The notes under the pieces are model-generated. The model had not been told where the DNA came from. It did no database searches and worked only from the letters and a program-made list of their open reading frames with translations. A DNA stretch of 64,000 nucleotides, from positions 124,001-188,000 of the forward strand of contig CANFVK010000002.1 of the NCBI GenBank assembly GCA_947450475.1. Direction: 5' to 3'. The stretch is from Bacteriovoracaceae bacterium. Its GTDB lineage: Bacteria > Bdellovibrionota > Bacteriovoracia > Bacteriovoracales > Bacteriovoracaceae. Shown piece after piece: positions 17,549 through 26,365 of the stretch. The position numbers were made by a program, and so were the translations under genes. Each line of letters begins with the position of its first letter. Position 1 is the stretch's first letter.

Positions 17549-19281
17549 TGAACACCTACAGCCGAAATCCCAAAATAGAAATACTTCCTGAGCATATTAT
17601 TGATCAAATTAAAGCCGGAGAGGTTCTCGAGAGACCAGCGTCTCTAGTTAAAGAACTGATTGAAAATTCCATAGATGCTGGATCCGATGAAATTAATATT
17701 CATTTAATTGAAAATGGAATGGACTTGCTTTCTATTGAAGACAACGGTCACGGCATGACCTTTCAAAATCTTCCCTATGCCTTTCTCCGTCATGCCACTT
17801 CAAAGCTCAAAAGCTTTGAAGATCTTTATCGACTAAGAAGTTTTGGATTTCGTGGAGAGGCACTGGCCAGTGTTGCTGCATCGGCAAGAGTGACTTGTAC
17901 AAGTCAGCCATTAGATCTCTCTCTCGAGGGAGGCAGGCTTATCATTAATGGCGGCGTTCAAGAAGTTTTAATTTCTCAAAAACAAACCAACCATGGGACT
18001 TCCCTATTTATAAAAGATCTCTTTTTCAATACACCCGCTAGACTAAAATTTATAAAATCCAAGATATCAGAAAAAGCTGCACTTAAAAAAATGCTATACG
18101 CTTTTGTACTCTCTAATCCACAAATCAACTTTTCGATCAAGTGGGACGACAAGGAAAAAGAGATTTTTAAATCGGTAATCATTGGTGAAGAATTAATTCG
18201 CATTGAACAAGTTTTCTTCACAAAATCAATTTCAAGTAATGAAAAGCATATCTGGTGGTCTTCAGAAGAATATGAAAATTACAGAGTTGATATTTATTTC
18301 ACTCCAACAACTCACTCTTCACCACAATATCGGCATCATTATCTTTTTGCTAACAATCGCTACTTTCAAGATAAATCTTTTCATCAAACAATTTTAAGAA
18401 ACATTGACCCTCTTTGGCGATATGGAGAAAGTGGTCACTATGTTGTAAAAATATCAACTCCTCCTGAAGATTTAGATGTTAATGTGCACCCCAACAAGAC
18501 ACAAATTAAATTCTTCAAGCCAGACGTAATTTATTCGCTTTTAGTAAGCGCAATTCGCTCATCAATAAAAAGAAATAAAAAAGAAATAACTGAATTTCAA
18601 GCTCAACCTAGTCAAGTTCATTTTGAACAAAATACATTAATGAATAGAGATCAAAATCAAATATTTGATTTACAAGCCTTTAGTGAACAACGTTCATCTT
18701 ATGACAAAACGAGTATCCATAATCATTCTCTAAATTTCCAGCCTCCAACGCAATCGTCTCCTGATCAATTATGCTTAATTGGTCACATTTCTCCCCAAAT
18801 AATTCTTATCGCCAAGGATCATAAGTTTTTTATTGCTAAAGTTAATGCCCTCTATGCCAAGTATATTAGTATTGCATGCAATTTATTTATCACCAATGAT
18901 GAATCGGCACGCCCTTTACTGATTAGTGAACCTTTTAAAATATCTAAAGGAAAAATTGATCAAAACTTTGAGCAGTTAAAGCTTTTTGGATTTGAACTTG
19001 ATCGCCTTAACGCTGAAGTTGTAGCACTAAGAACTCTGCCTAATTTTGTCCCTCAATCCCTAGCCAGAGAGATTACTCTCACTTTGCTGCAATATTTTGA
19101 AAACTCCAAAGTTAACACGTTCGATGAACGAAGTTTTATTCAATACATAATCAATCACTGGGGTTTTGAAAACGATATGACTCAATCGATGCTAGAGCAA
19201 TTCATCAATGTAATAGGTTTTGAAGAAAATGAGCACATCGTAAAACTTCAAGATAAAAATCTTCAGGCTTTTTTTAAATGA
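17548..19281 (+). CDS. mutL: DNA mismatch repair protein MutL without endonuclease motif
   Basis: GHKL ATPase N-terminus with all motifs: ELIENSIDAG, EDNGHGM, HATSKL, SFGFRGEALASV, then a transducer domain with DVNVHPNKTQIKF. A poorly conserved linker spans about residues 340-410. The C-terminal dimerisation domain lacks the DQHAxxER metal motif; the equivalent strand reads KVNALYAKY (residues 431-439). So it resembles E. coli MutL, which depends on MutH, rather than the nicking MutL of most bacteria. Start overlaps the previous stop as TAATG, and the end overlaps miaA by four bases (the usual mutL-miaA pairing). Confidence 0.93.
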   Translation: MNTYSRNPKIEILPEHIIDQIKAGEVLERPASLVKELIENSIDAGSDEINIHLIENGMDLLSIEDNGHGMTFQNLPYAFLRHATSKLKSFEDLYRLRSFGFRGEALASVAASARVTCTSQPLDLSLEGGRLIINGGVQEVLISQKQTNHGTSLFIKDLFFNTPARLKFIKSKISEKAALKKMLYAFVLSNPQINFSIKWDDKEKEIFKSVIIGEELIRIEQVFFTKSISSNEKHIWWSSEEYENYRVDIYFTPTTHSSPQYRHHYLFANNRYFQDKSFHQTILRNIDPLWRYGESGHYVVKISTPPEDLDVNVHPNKTQIKFFKPDVIYSLLVSAIRSSIKRNKKEITEFQAQPSQVHFEQNTLMNRDQNQIFDLQAFSEQRSSYDKTSIHNHSLNFQPPTQSSPDQLCLIGHISPQIILIAKDHKFFIAKVNALYAKYISIACNLFITNDESARPLLISEPFKISKGKIDQNFEQLKLFGFELDRLNAEVVALRTLPNFVPQSLAREITLTLLQYFENSKVNTFDERSFIQYIINHWGFENDMTQSMLEQFINVIGFEENEHIVKLQDKNLQAFFK

Positions 19282-20237
19282 ATAAGCTTATTATTATTTC
19301 TGGACCAACTGCTTCTGGAAAAACAAGCATGAGTATTGATCTTGCTTTACACTTACAAAATAATTTTAAAATAAAAACAGCAATTATAAATTTTGACTCT
19401 TTGTTATTTTACAAAGAAATCTCCATCGGTACTGCTAAGCCAAGTCTCAAAGAAAGAAAATCTCTACCTCATTACTTAATAGACATTGAATCCATTAGTT
19501 CCCCCATGAATGCTTCTCATTTTATTGAACTTGCTCAAAAGCAATTAGAACAACTAATGGCTGATGAAATTTGTCCCATTTTGGTAGGTGGAAGTGCTTT
19601 TTATTTACGAGCATTACTCAAGGGAATGTACGAATCTCCTATAGATTCAAATGAAGCTCAAAGCTTCATTGAGAATCTATATAAAGAAAAAGGAATAGCT
19701 CCAATTGTTGAAATATTGAAGCTAGGCGACCCAGAAACTCTAGTCAATCTTCACTTGAATGATCATTATCGACTGGTCCGTGCAGCGATACATTTACAAA
19801 AGACTGGGGAAAAAATCTCCATTCAAAAAAAGACACTCGATGATAATTTGCCCTATAATTTTTCCAAAATTATTCAACCATGGAATATACTTCATCTTTA
19901 TTTAGATATTCCCAAGGATCAGCATTTTCAGATTATTCTTAAGCGTACAGAAAAAATGTTTAATGACGGTCTTCTCGAAGAGATAAACGATTTAGAAAAA
20001 AATGGTTTTAGCCTAAAAGAAAAACCTCTCAGTTCAATCGGATATAAAGAGGCTATCGAGTTCAAAAACGGATATTTCAAAAATCAGCAGGAATGCATTG
20101 AGCGCATTGCCATTTCAACAAGGCAATTGGCAAAGTCTCAAAGAACCTTTTTTAATAAAATTTCTCCTAAGCTAAGCTTTAATCCCCTAATCGAGAAAGA
20201 CAAAATTTTCTCAGTCGTAGAGCAATTCGTTTGTTAG
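19278..20237 (+). CDS. miaA: tRNA dimethylallyltransferase MiaA
   Basis: Adds a dimethylallyl group to N6 of A37 in tRNAs that read codons starting with U. P-loop GPTASGKTSMS at the N-terminus, the DSLLFYKEISIGTAKP block that binds the tRNA base, PHYLID, VGGSAFYLRAL and a C-terminal STRQLAKSQRTFF stretch are all family marks. Length 319 is normal. The DSxQxY motif has Leu-Leu-Phe-Tyr in place of Gln-Val-Tyr, a mild variation. ATGA overlap with mutL. Confidence 0.95.
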   Translation: MNKLIIISGPTASGKTSMSIDLALHLQNNFKIKTAIINFDSLLFYKEISIGTAKPSLKERKSLPHYLIDIESISSPMNASHFIELAQKQLEQLMADEICPILVGGSAFYLRALLKGMYESPIDSNEAQSFIENLYKEKGIAPIVEILKLGDPETLVNLHLNDHYRLVRAAIHLQKTGEKISIQKKTLDDNLPYNFSKIIQPWNILHLYLDIPKDQHFQIILKRTEKMFNDGLLEEINDLEKNGFSLKEKPLSSIGYKEAIEFKNGYFKNQQECIERIAISTRQLAKSQRTFFNKISPKLSFNPLIEKDKIFSVVEQFVC

Positions 20238-20279
20238 TGTTAAAATAAAGACAAGTTAAGTTTTTAAAAAAAGGTCCAT

Positions 20280-21140
20280 ATGACTCAAGGTACTCAACGT
20301 TTAAAAATAATTATTATTTCTGATGGAACTGGAGAAACTGCTACTGCAATTTCAAGAGCCGTTATGGCGCAATTCAAAGATCGAGAAGTTTATTTTACTA
20401 GGTATAAAAATATTAGAACTCAGGAGCAAATTGATTCAATTTTTAACGAAGCGGCTATTCACCATGACCTCATAATTCATACCATTGTTTCTGGCAAACT
20501 TCGCGAATATATATCAGAGTTATCAAGAACAAAACACGTCAGAACACTCGATTTAATTGGTCCTGCGTTAACAACATTTTCAAATTATTTTAACCAAGAG
20601 CCAATGTCAGAGCCTGGTCGATTAAGAGAAGTAAACGATGAATACTATAAAAGAGTTGAGGCAATGGAATTTACACTCAATCATGATGATGGAAGAAATT
20701 TAGCATCCTTGCACCTTGCAGAAGTTATTTTAGTGGGCGTTTCGCGCACTTCAAAAACGCCTCTTTCTGTTTATCTTTCACAACATGGTATAAAAGTGGT
20801 CAATATTCCAATGATTAAAGGACAGCCTTTACCGAAAGAACTTTATGAAGTTGATCAAAGAAAAATTTTTGCTCTTACCATTGATCCTAATTCTCTAAGT
20901 GAGATTCGTAAAAACCGCCTCCAAAGACTCGGTGCTGACAAACACCAAGGTGAATACGCCGAACACGACAAAATAGTTGAAGAAGTTGAATGGGCCAATA
21001 GTATTTTTAAAGAAAACAAACGATGGCCGGTTTTTAACGTAACGGATAAAGCATTAGAGGAAACAGCAGCAGATATTTTAAAACTTCTCAATATGAGAAA
21101 AAATAATATTTTTAAGCAAACTAAAAATGAAGCAGAGTAA
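20280..21140 (+). CDS. ppsR: Pyruvate, phosphate dikinase / PEP synthase regulatory protein (DUF299)
   Basis: A bifunctional kinase/pyrophosphorylase that switches PEP synthase or pyruvate phosphate dikinase on and off by Thr phosphorylation. The N-terminus has IISDGTGETA typical of the family. The P-loop-like GVSRTSKTPLSVYLS follows near residue 160, then KVVNIPM and the conserved RLQRLG region. Length 286 is normal. No ppdK or ppsA lies in this window, so which target it controls is unknown; the sequence does not separate the two subtypes. Start ATG with AAAGG upstream. Confidence 0.9.
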   Translation: MTQGTQRLKIIIISDGTGETATAISRAVMAQFKDREVYFTRYKNIRTQEQIDSIFNEAAIHHDLIIHTIVSGKLREYISELSRTKHVRTLDLIGPALTTFSNYFNQEPMSEPGRLREVNDEYYKRVEAMEFTLNHDDGRNLASLHLAEVILVGVSRTSKTPLSVYLSQHGIKVVNIPMIKGQPLPKELYEVDQRKIFALTIDPNSLSEIRKNRLQRLGADKHQGEYAEHDKIVEEVEWANSIFKENKRWPVFNVTDKALEETAADILKLLNMRKNNIFKQTKNEAE

Positions 21141-21146
21141 TAATTC

Positions 21147-22478
21147 ATGGAAATATTTAAAGACTTAATAGACATTACTCTTCACTTCTCATCAACCGTC
21201 GGAATTCCAATTATGAATGAAGATGGAAGCAAACTTGGTAGGCTTCATGATTATTTTATTGATTATGAAGAAATTTATCCTTCTGTTTTGGCCATACAAT
21301 TCAAGAGAAGTGGAGTCCTTTTTTATATTCTTTGGGAAGAAATCATAAGTTTTTCTTATCAAAGAATTATTATAAAAAAAGAAGCTTTCCCGAGAAGAAG
21401 TCGTACTTTCCCTAAAACCCTTAAAGCTAAAACTGTCACAAGTATTTTAGCTAATCAATTTACTGGACCAACCGTTGAATATCCGCCACTAGGGCAAATT
21501 GTTTTAGATAAACAGATTGTTGATACTCACGGAAAAAAAGTTGTTCGAGTCAATGACATACAGTTTATTACTGCAGGAAAAGAGTTAAGAGTTACTCACG
21601 CAGAAGTAGGAATGAGAAGTTTTGTCAGACGATTAAACCTTGAAGGACCAATTGATTTTTTTGTAAGAGCACTAAGCCCTCAAGCTAAATATCTAACTAA
21701 TGATACTACTATTAATTGGAAATATGTTCATGCTATTCCCAATCGCAATATTCAGAAGAGTGTGAGGTTAAATTTAACCAATGAAGATTTAAAAGAACTT
21801 CACCCTGCTGATCTTGCTGACATTCTCGAAGATTTAGATTCTCACGGCAGAGAGATGATTTTCTCAAATCTTGATCCCAAATTAGCTGCAGAGACACTTT
21901 CAGAAGTTGACGAGGACTTACAGGCTTCATTATTAATAAATGAAAACCCCGAAAAAGTTGCTGAGATCATAGAAAATATGGATACTGATGATGCTGCTGA
22001 CTTGCTTAACGAATTAGATGAAGAGAAAGCAGATGCAATTATTTCAAATATTGATGACTTGGAAATTCAAGAGGAAATTCAAGAATTACTAGAGCATGAT
22101 GAAGATAGTGCTGGAGGACTCATGACTTCAGAAATCTTAGAAGTGTCGGCCGAAATGAGCAAAGGTGACGTACTTGCTATAATTCAAAAAAATCACGAAG
22201 AAGTTGCTTCATTTCACGACATCTATATTATTGATGAAGGACACAATCTTATTGGCACTTTATCATTACAAGAGTTACTTATTCACAAAGACGATGCCGT
22301 CATTAAAGACATAATGAATGATTCTGACATTAAATCCTTAAAAGCTAATACGCACTGGAAGGACGTCGCCGATTATATGAATAAATATAGCATGATTACA
22401 GTTCCTATCGTTTCAGAAGAAAATGAATTATTAGGTATGGTTTCGGTCGATGACGTTCTCGATAGGTTACTTTCATGA
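21147..22478 (+). CDS. PRC-barrel/MgtE-N/CBS soluble regulator of a metal transporter
   Basis: 443 residues, no membrane segment. Residues 10-65 look like a PRC-barrel (IPIMNEDGSKLGRLHDY). Residues about 215-320 are an MgtE N-terminal superhelix (LHPADLADILEDLD, DDAADLLNEL, EHDEDSAGGLMTSEI). Residues 325-440 are a CBS pair (FHDIYIIDEGHNLIGTLSLQ, TVPIVSEENELLGMVSVDDVLDRL). These are the cytoplasmic Mg2+-sensing parts of MgtE channels, here without the channel. The gene overlaps the NRAMP-like gene by ATGA, so it is probably its gating or sensing partner. This split arrangement is known in other bacteria from genome annotation; the function is inferred. Confidence 0.88.
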   Translation: MEIFKDLIDITLHFSSTVGIPIMNEDGSKLGRLHDYFIDYEEIYPSVLAIQFKRSGVLFYILWEEIISFSYQRIIIKKEAFPRRSRTFPKTLKAKTVTSILANQFTGPTVEYPPLGQIVLDKQIVDTHGKKVVRVNDIQFITAGKELRVTHAEVGMRSFVRRLNLEGPIDFFVRALSPQAKYLTNDTTINWKYVHAIPNRNIQKSVRLNLTNEDLKELHPADLADILEDLDSHGREMIFSNLDPKLAAETLSEVDEDLQASLLINENPEKVAEIIENMDTDDAADLLNELDEEKADAIISNIDDLEIQEEIQELLEHDEDSAGGLMTSEILEVSAEMSKGDVLAIIQKNHEEVASFHDIYIIDEGHNLIGTLSLQELLIHKDDAVIKDIMNDSDIKSLKANTHWKDVADYMNKYSMITVPIVSEENELLGMVSVDDVLDRLLS

Positions 22479-23731
22479 AAATTGAAAATAAGAAAAAAAT
22501 AATTTCCCCTCTTCTCATTAAGCTAACTTTATTTTTAAGTATCGTCGGACCAGGACTTGTTACGGCAAACCTTGACAATGATGCTGGAGGAATCGCAACT
22601 TATTCGATGGCCGGAGCCCAAACAGGCTATCGTCTCATGTGGGTTTTAATTCCTGTCACCATCGCGCTAATCATGTTTCAAGAAATGTCAGCACGAATGG
22701 GTATTGTTTCAGGTAAAGGATTAGCAGATTTAATAAGAGAAAAATTTGGACTTAGAATTACTTTTTACTCTCTCTTTTTTCTTCTTTTTGCTGATCTCGG
22801 AAATACAATGGCCGAATTTGCAGGTATTGCTTCTTCAGGCGAAATCTTTGGACTTTCTCGAACAATAACAGTACCTATCTGTGCGGCTTTAGTTTGGTTA
22901 CTTGTTTTAAAAAGTGATTATAAAAGCGTTGAACGTATTTTCATTATAGGATGCTCTGTCTTTCTAACTTATATCGTTTCTGGTTTTATCATTGCCCCAA
23001 ACTGGCACGAGGTCGCCAGGGCAATTGCAACTCCAAATCTACACTCCATTACTTCAAAAGACCTTCCAATCATGGTTGGATTACTTGGAACTTCTATAAC
23101 TCCATGGATGCAGTTTTATTTACAATCTGCCGTCGTTGAAAAAGGCATTTCGACAAAGCACTTATGGCATTCTAAAGTGGATGTTATCGTTGGCTGCACA
23201 TTAATGTTAATCGTTACATTTTTTATTATGATTTGTTGTGCTGCCACTATTTATCCAACTGGAATAGTGGTAAATGATGCTAAGGATGCTGCGATTGCAT
23301 TAAGACCAATTGCTGGTCAATACTCATCAATTCTTTTTGGAATCGGACTATTCAATGCTTCGTTTTTTGCGGCAGCGATTCTTCCGCTGGCAGCGAGTTA
23401 TTATATTTGTCAAGGAATGGGATGGGAGTCAGGAGTTGATCGCTCATTTAAAGAAGCTCCACATTTCTTTACTGTATTTACTTCTATGATAGTCATAGGT
23501 GGCGCCATGACACTAATCCCAGGAATCGATCTTTTTAAAATTCTACTATATTCTCAAGTTTTAAATGGTCTTCTCATACCTATTGTAGTTTTATTTATTA
23601 TTAACCTTTGCAATGATCCAGATGTTATGGGTGAATACACCAACTCACCTATGCAGAATTTTATCAGCTACATATTAGTAATGTTGATGTTACTTTTAAA
23701 CATTCCAACTATTTACTTTTCATTTCATTAA
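22475..23731 (+). CDS. Divergent NRAMP-family transporter, possibly Mg2+ (NRMT-like)
   Basis: 418 residues with 11 or so hydrophobic helices in NRAMP order. The first helix has GPGLVTANLDNDAGG: the metal-binding DPGN of Mn/Fe transporters is DAGG here (residues 36-39). In the sixth helix the MPHN motif is TPWM (209-212), so the sulfur ligand Met is lost. Loss of Asn and Met from the site is the change described for NRAMP-related Mg2+ transporters. Together with the MgtE-N/CBS partner this favours Mg2+ over Mn2+ or Fe2+. Substrate is inference; the NRAMP fold itself is well supported. Confidence 0.85.
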   Translation: MKIENKKKIISPLLIKLTLFLSIVGPGLVTANLDNDAGGIATYSMAGAQTGYRLMWVLIPVTIALIMFQEMSARMGIVSGKGLADLIREKFGLRITFYSLFFLLFADLGNTMAEFAGIASSGEIFGLSRTITVPICAALVWLLVLKSDYKSVERIFIIGCSVFLTYIVSGFIIAPNWHEVARAIATPNLHSITSKDLPIMVGLLGTSITPWMQFYLQSAVVEKGISTKHLWHSKVDVIVGCTLMLIVTFFIMICCAATIYPTGIVVNDAKDAAIALRPIAGQYSSILFGIGLFNASFFAAAILPLAASYYICQGMGWESGVDRSFKEAPHFFTVFTSMIVIGGAMTLIPGIDLFKILLYSQVLNGLLIPIVVLFIINLCNDPDVMGEYTNSPMQNFISYILVMLMLLLNIPTIYFSFH

Positions 23732-23734
23732 TTT

Positions 23735-25783
23735 TTAAAGCTGTTCACAAAGATCAATGCTTTGATCTTCCTTACTGAGTGTGATTTCGATTTTTCTTTC
23801 GATCTCTTCTCCCGCTCTTTTGAAATATAATTGGTAAGTGTGCGGTGAAACATGACCTTGTTCATCCAGCCCCAAGGGAAAGCTAATCCCGAATGATTCT
23901 TGCATCGGTATTGGACTTACACGCTTTTCACCTAAAATTTCAAATCGTAACTCTCCTTGAGCACAGTTACCGGAAGTATTTATATATGCATAGGCTACAC
24001 CTTGCATTTCAGGTATCTCAACTTCTACTGGGGAATTATTATCTACTCTCATTTCTTTGATAAAATGTCTTTTACCTTCAATCTGAACCCTAAGAGTAAA
24101 TTCGCGAGCTAAAGGAACATTGATTTCTGACAAAACGCCAATTTCTTTCTTTTTACCATCTACAAAGACTTGCATCTTTTGCTTATCAAAATGAGCTAGA
24201 ACCAGCTTTCCTCTATCTTCTCCCATTTCGCTTTGGTCTTGCTCAGAACCACCTTGACCAGATTGAGCAGGTAGCCGATTTTTATCGTTTGATTTTTTAA
24301 CTGGAGCAACGGTTACAACCGGAGCTTCGGGCTCACTTAGAGAATAAACAATGTAAGATGCAGCTCCTACGACCAAAGCAAGTAATGCCGCAATGGTACT
24401 GACGGCAGAACTTTTCTTACTTGAATTATTTTTTGAACGATTAACTTTGGTTTTAGTTCCAGTATTTTCAGGTTTTTTTGTGGCCCGTGTGAAACCTGTT
24501 TTAACAACCGTGCCCAGCGCTTTATTGGCTTCAGGATTACCACCTGAATGTGTGGATACACGCTTTTCTTTTGTAGCGACTGGAATGCCATTAGTGCCAG
24601 ACAATGATTGTGGCTGAACGCTTGAAGGATTGGGAGTAGCACTAGACTTTTTTGGTGTAGTTAGTTTAACCTTACTTTCTGCTTCAGGGTCAAAGCCAAA
24701 ATCCAAAACTTTTTCTCTCGATTTTGGAGCAATTTGTTCAACAGGTTCACTGTCTTTATTACCAACACCGCCATCTCTTTTCAAATCGTCAAGATAAGGT
24801 CGAAGATCAATTTTTCCAAATTCAAACATCTTCTCTCGATCTTTTTCAATTTCTTTTTTAAAAAGAGCCTGAGCAAAGTGAGACAAGTCAGTTGAGTTGA
24901 AATCTGGAAATTTTGCGTAAAGAAATTTCATGAGCGCACGATTGAATTGATCGAGATCTTTAAAACGATCGTTTCGATCTTTACTTAGTGCTTTTAAAAC
25001 AATTTCATCTAATTCTTTAGGTACGTTGGGATTAATGGAAGAAGGAGCCGGAATTTTACACTCCTGAATTTTTTTCAATACTGCGAGATCATTATTTTCT
25101 TTAAATAATTTCCTTGAACAAAGCATTTCCCAAAGAGTTATACCAAGTGCGAATTGATCATATCTCCCATCAAGCTCCATACCTTCTAAATACTCTGGTG
25201 CCAAATAAGATAGTTTGCCCTTGATAGTTCCGGCCTGGGTAGACTCAGAGTTTGTTTGAGACTTCGCGATACCAAAATCGATGATCTTTATCGAACCATC
25301 GTAGGTAAGCATAATATTATGAGGTGAAATATCTCGATGTATAATATTGGATTCTTGACCAGTCAATTTGTCGCGAAAAGTATGAGCATAATAAAGCCCC
25401 TGGCAGGCTTGAGATATTATATAAGTTGATATTTCTAGTGGAAATACGACATTGCGTTCTTTTAACTTTTCAAGATACTCTTTTAAATTTCGACCATCGC
25501 AATACTCCATTGCGACGAAAAGTTGACCTTTGTGAAGACCATAGTCATAAGTCTGGATAACATTGGGATGAATAAGCCCAAAGGTTACTTTGATCTCATC
25601 CATGAACATCGTTTTGAATGCTTCATCTTTAGAAAACTGAGGTTGTACCATTTTAATTGCCACAACTTTATCAGCTTGCTCGCCTAAAAAGCGCGCACGG
25701 CAGATCTTGGCCATACCACCGTCTACTAAATGATCTAAAATCAAATAGCGGCCAAAGCGTTCGCGTTTTTGTGATTCACTCAT
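23735..25783 (-). CDS. Membrane Ser/Thr protein kinase with periplasmic domain
   Basis: Residues 10-280 form a Hanks-type kinase: VAIKMV with the ATP Lys, HRDISPHN catalytic loop, IIDFGIAKS with the DFG Asp, and APEYL. The glycine loop is loose (VDGGMAKI). HRDISPHN is the form common in myxobacteria and relatives. A low-complexity Ser/Thr/Pro/Lys linker follows to about residue 465, then one membrane helix (TIAALLALVVGAASYIVYSL), then a C-terminal domain of about 180 residues with beta-rich PEGA-like character that would sense in the periplasm. It could phosphorylate the FHA protein encoded at 16640, but no direct evidence links them. Confidence 0.92.
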   Translation of the reverse strand: MSESQKRERFGRYLILDHLVDGGMAKICRARFLGEQADKVVAIKMVQPQFSKDEAFKTMFMDEIKVTFGLIHPNVIQTYDYGLHKGQLFVAMEYCDGRNLKEYLEKLKERNVVFPLEISTYIISQACQGLYYAHTFRDKLTGQESNIIHRDISPHNIMLTYDGSIKIIDFGIAKSQTNSESTQAGTIKGKLSYLAPEYLEGMELDGRYDQFALGITLWEMLCSRKLFKENNDLAVLKKIQECKIPAPSSINPNVPKELDEIVLKALSKDRNDRFKDLDQFNRALMKFLYAKFPDFNSTDLSHFAQALFKKEIEKDREKMFEFGKIDLRPYLDDLKRDGGVGNKDSEPVEQIAPKSREKVLDFGFDPEAESKVKLTTPKKSSATPNPSSVQPQSLSGTNGIPVATKEKRVSTHSGGNPEANKALGTVVKTGFTRATKKPENTGTKTKVNRSKNNSSKKSSAVSTIAALLALVVGAASYIVYSLSEPEAPVVTVAPVKKSNDKNRLPAQSGQGGSEQDQSEMGEDRGKLVLAHFDKQKMQVFVDGKKKEIGVLSEINVPLAREFTLRVQIEGKRHFIKEMRVDNNSPVEVEIPEMQGVAYAYINTSGNCAQGELRFEILGEKRVSPIPMQESFGISFPLGLDEQGHVSPHTYQLYFKRAGEEIERKIEITLSKEDQSIDLCEQL

Positions 25784-25837
25784 ATGAAGTACTACTCCCG
25801 ATCTTATTTATCGGAATAGCACCTTAAGAACTTAAGA

Positions 25838-26365
25838 CTAATTAATTAATTTTTCCGAATAACCTGGAAAATTGATTATCAAGGACTTGGCATCTTTGGA
25901 CTTTTTGCAAATACCGAAAATATGGTAAAGCCTTAGTCCCAGTAGCTGAGAGTCGGGATGTTGTAAAATATGTTTTTTAAACTCATTTGTTTCAAAACGG
26001 GTATAGCCTGATTTTTCTAATTGTTCATAAAGAGATGAATAAGGAATATCTTTAGTATCAAGCGAGTAAGCCAAAACGATACGCGAATCCTCACATTTCA
26101 TAATAGTCTCAAGTTCATCTCTAGAAAACCAGAAATTAAAAGCTGATTGAGGAGCAATCTTGGCCAACATCAAATCAAATTGCAAAGTAAGTTCATGGTA
26201 CCAAGAATTGCGACTAAACACTAAATTCTCTTTCCATATTTTATCTGCAAAGGTTCCATTTTTTACTTTTAGCGTCCCCTCTTGAACCGAATTTTTAGTA
26301 AGGTTTGAGCAAGCTGCAGAAGTGAGTAGGACAAAGATTAGAATATACTTAAATTTATTATTCAT
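25838..26365 (-). CDS. Lipoprotein, unknown
   Basis: 175 residues with a lipoprotein signal: Lys-rich start, hydrophobic core and lipobox SAAC with Cys near residue 19. The mature part is mixed alpha/beta with two further cysteines (MKCED and GICKK) that may form a disulfide. No domain recognised. Its start overlaps the stop of the alpha/beta-hydrolase-like gene as ATGA, so the two are co-translated with the GYF-domain gene upstream of them. No function assigned. Confidence 0.75.
   Translation of the reverse strand: MNNKFKYILIFVLLTSAACSNLTKNSVQEGTLKVKNGTFADKIWKENLVFSRNSWYHELTLQFDLMLAKIAPQSAFNFWFSRDELETIMKCEDSRIVLAYSLDTKDIPYSSLYEQLEKSGYTRFETNEFKKHILQHPDSQLLGLRLYHIFGICKKSKDAKSLIINFPGYSEKLIN

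Noticed and set aside
24367..24642. Small frames on both strands inside the kinase linker
   Set aside because: Low-complexity coding sequence of the kinase leaves other frames open by chance; no ribosome sites.
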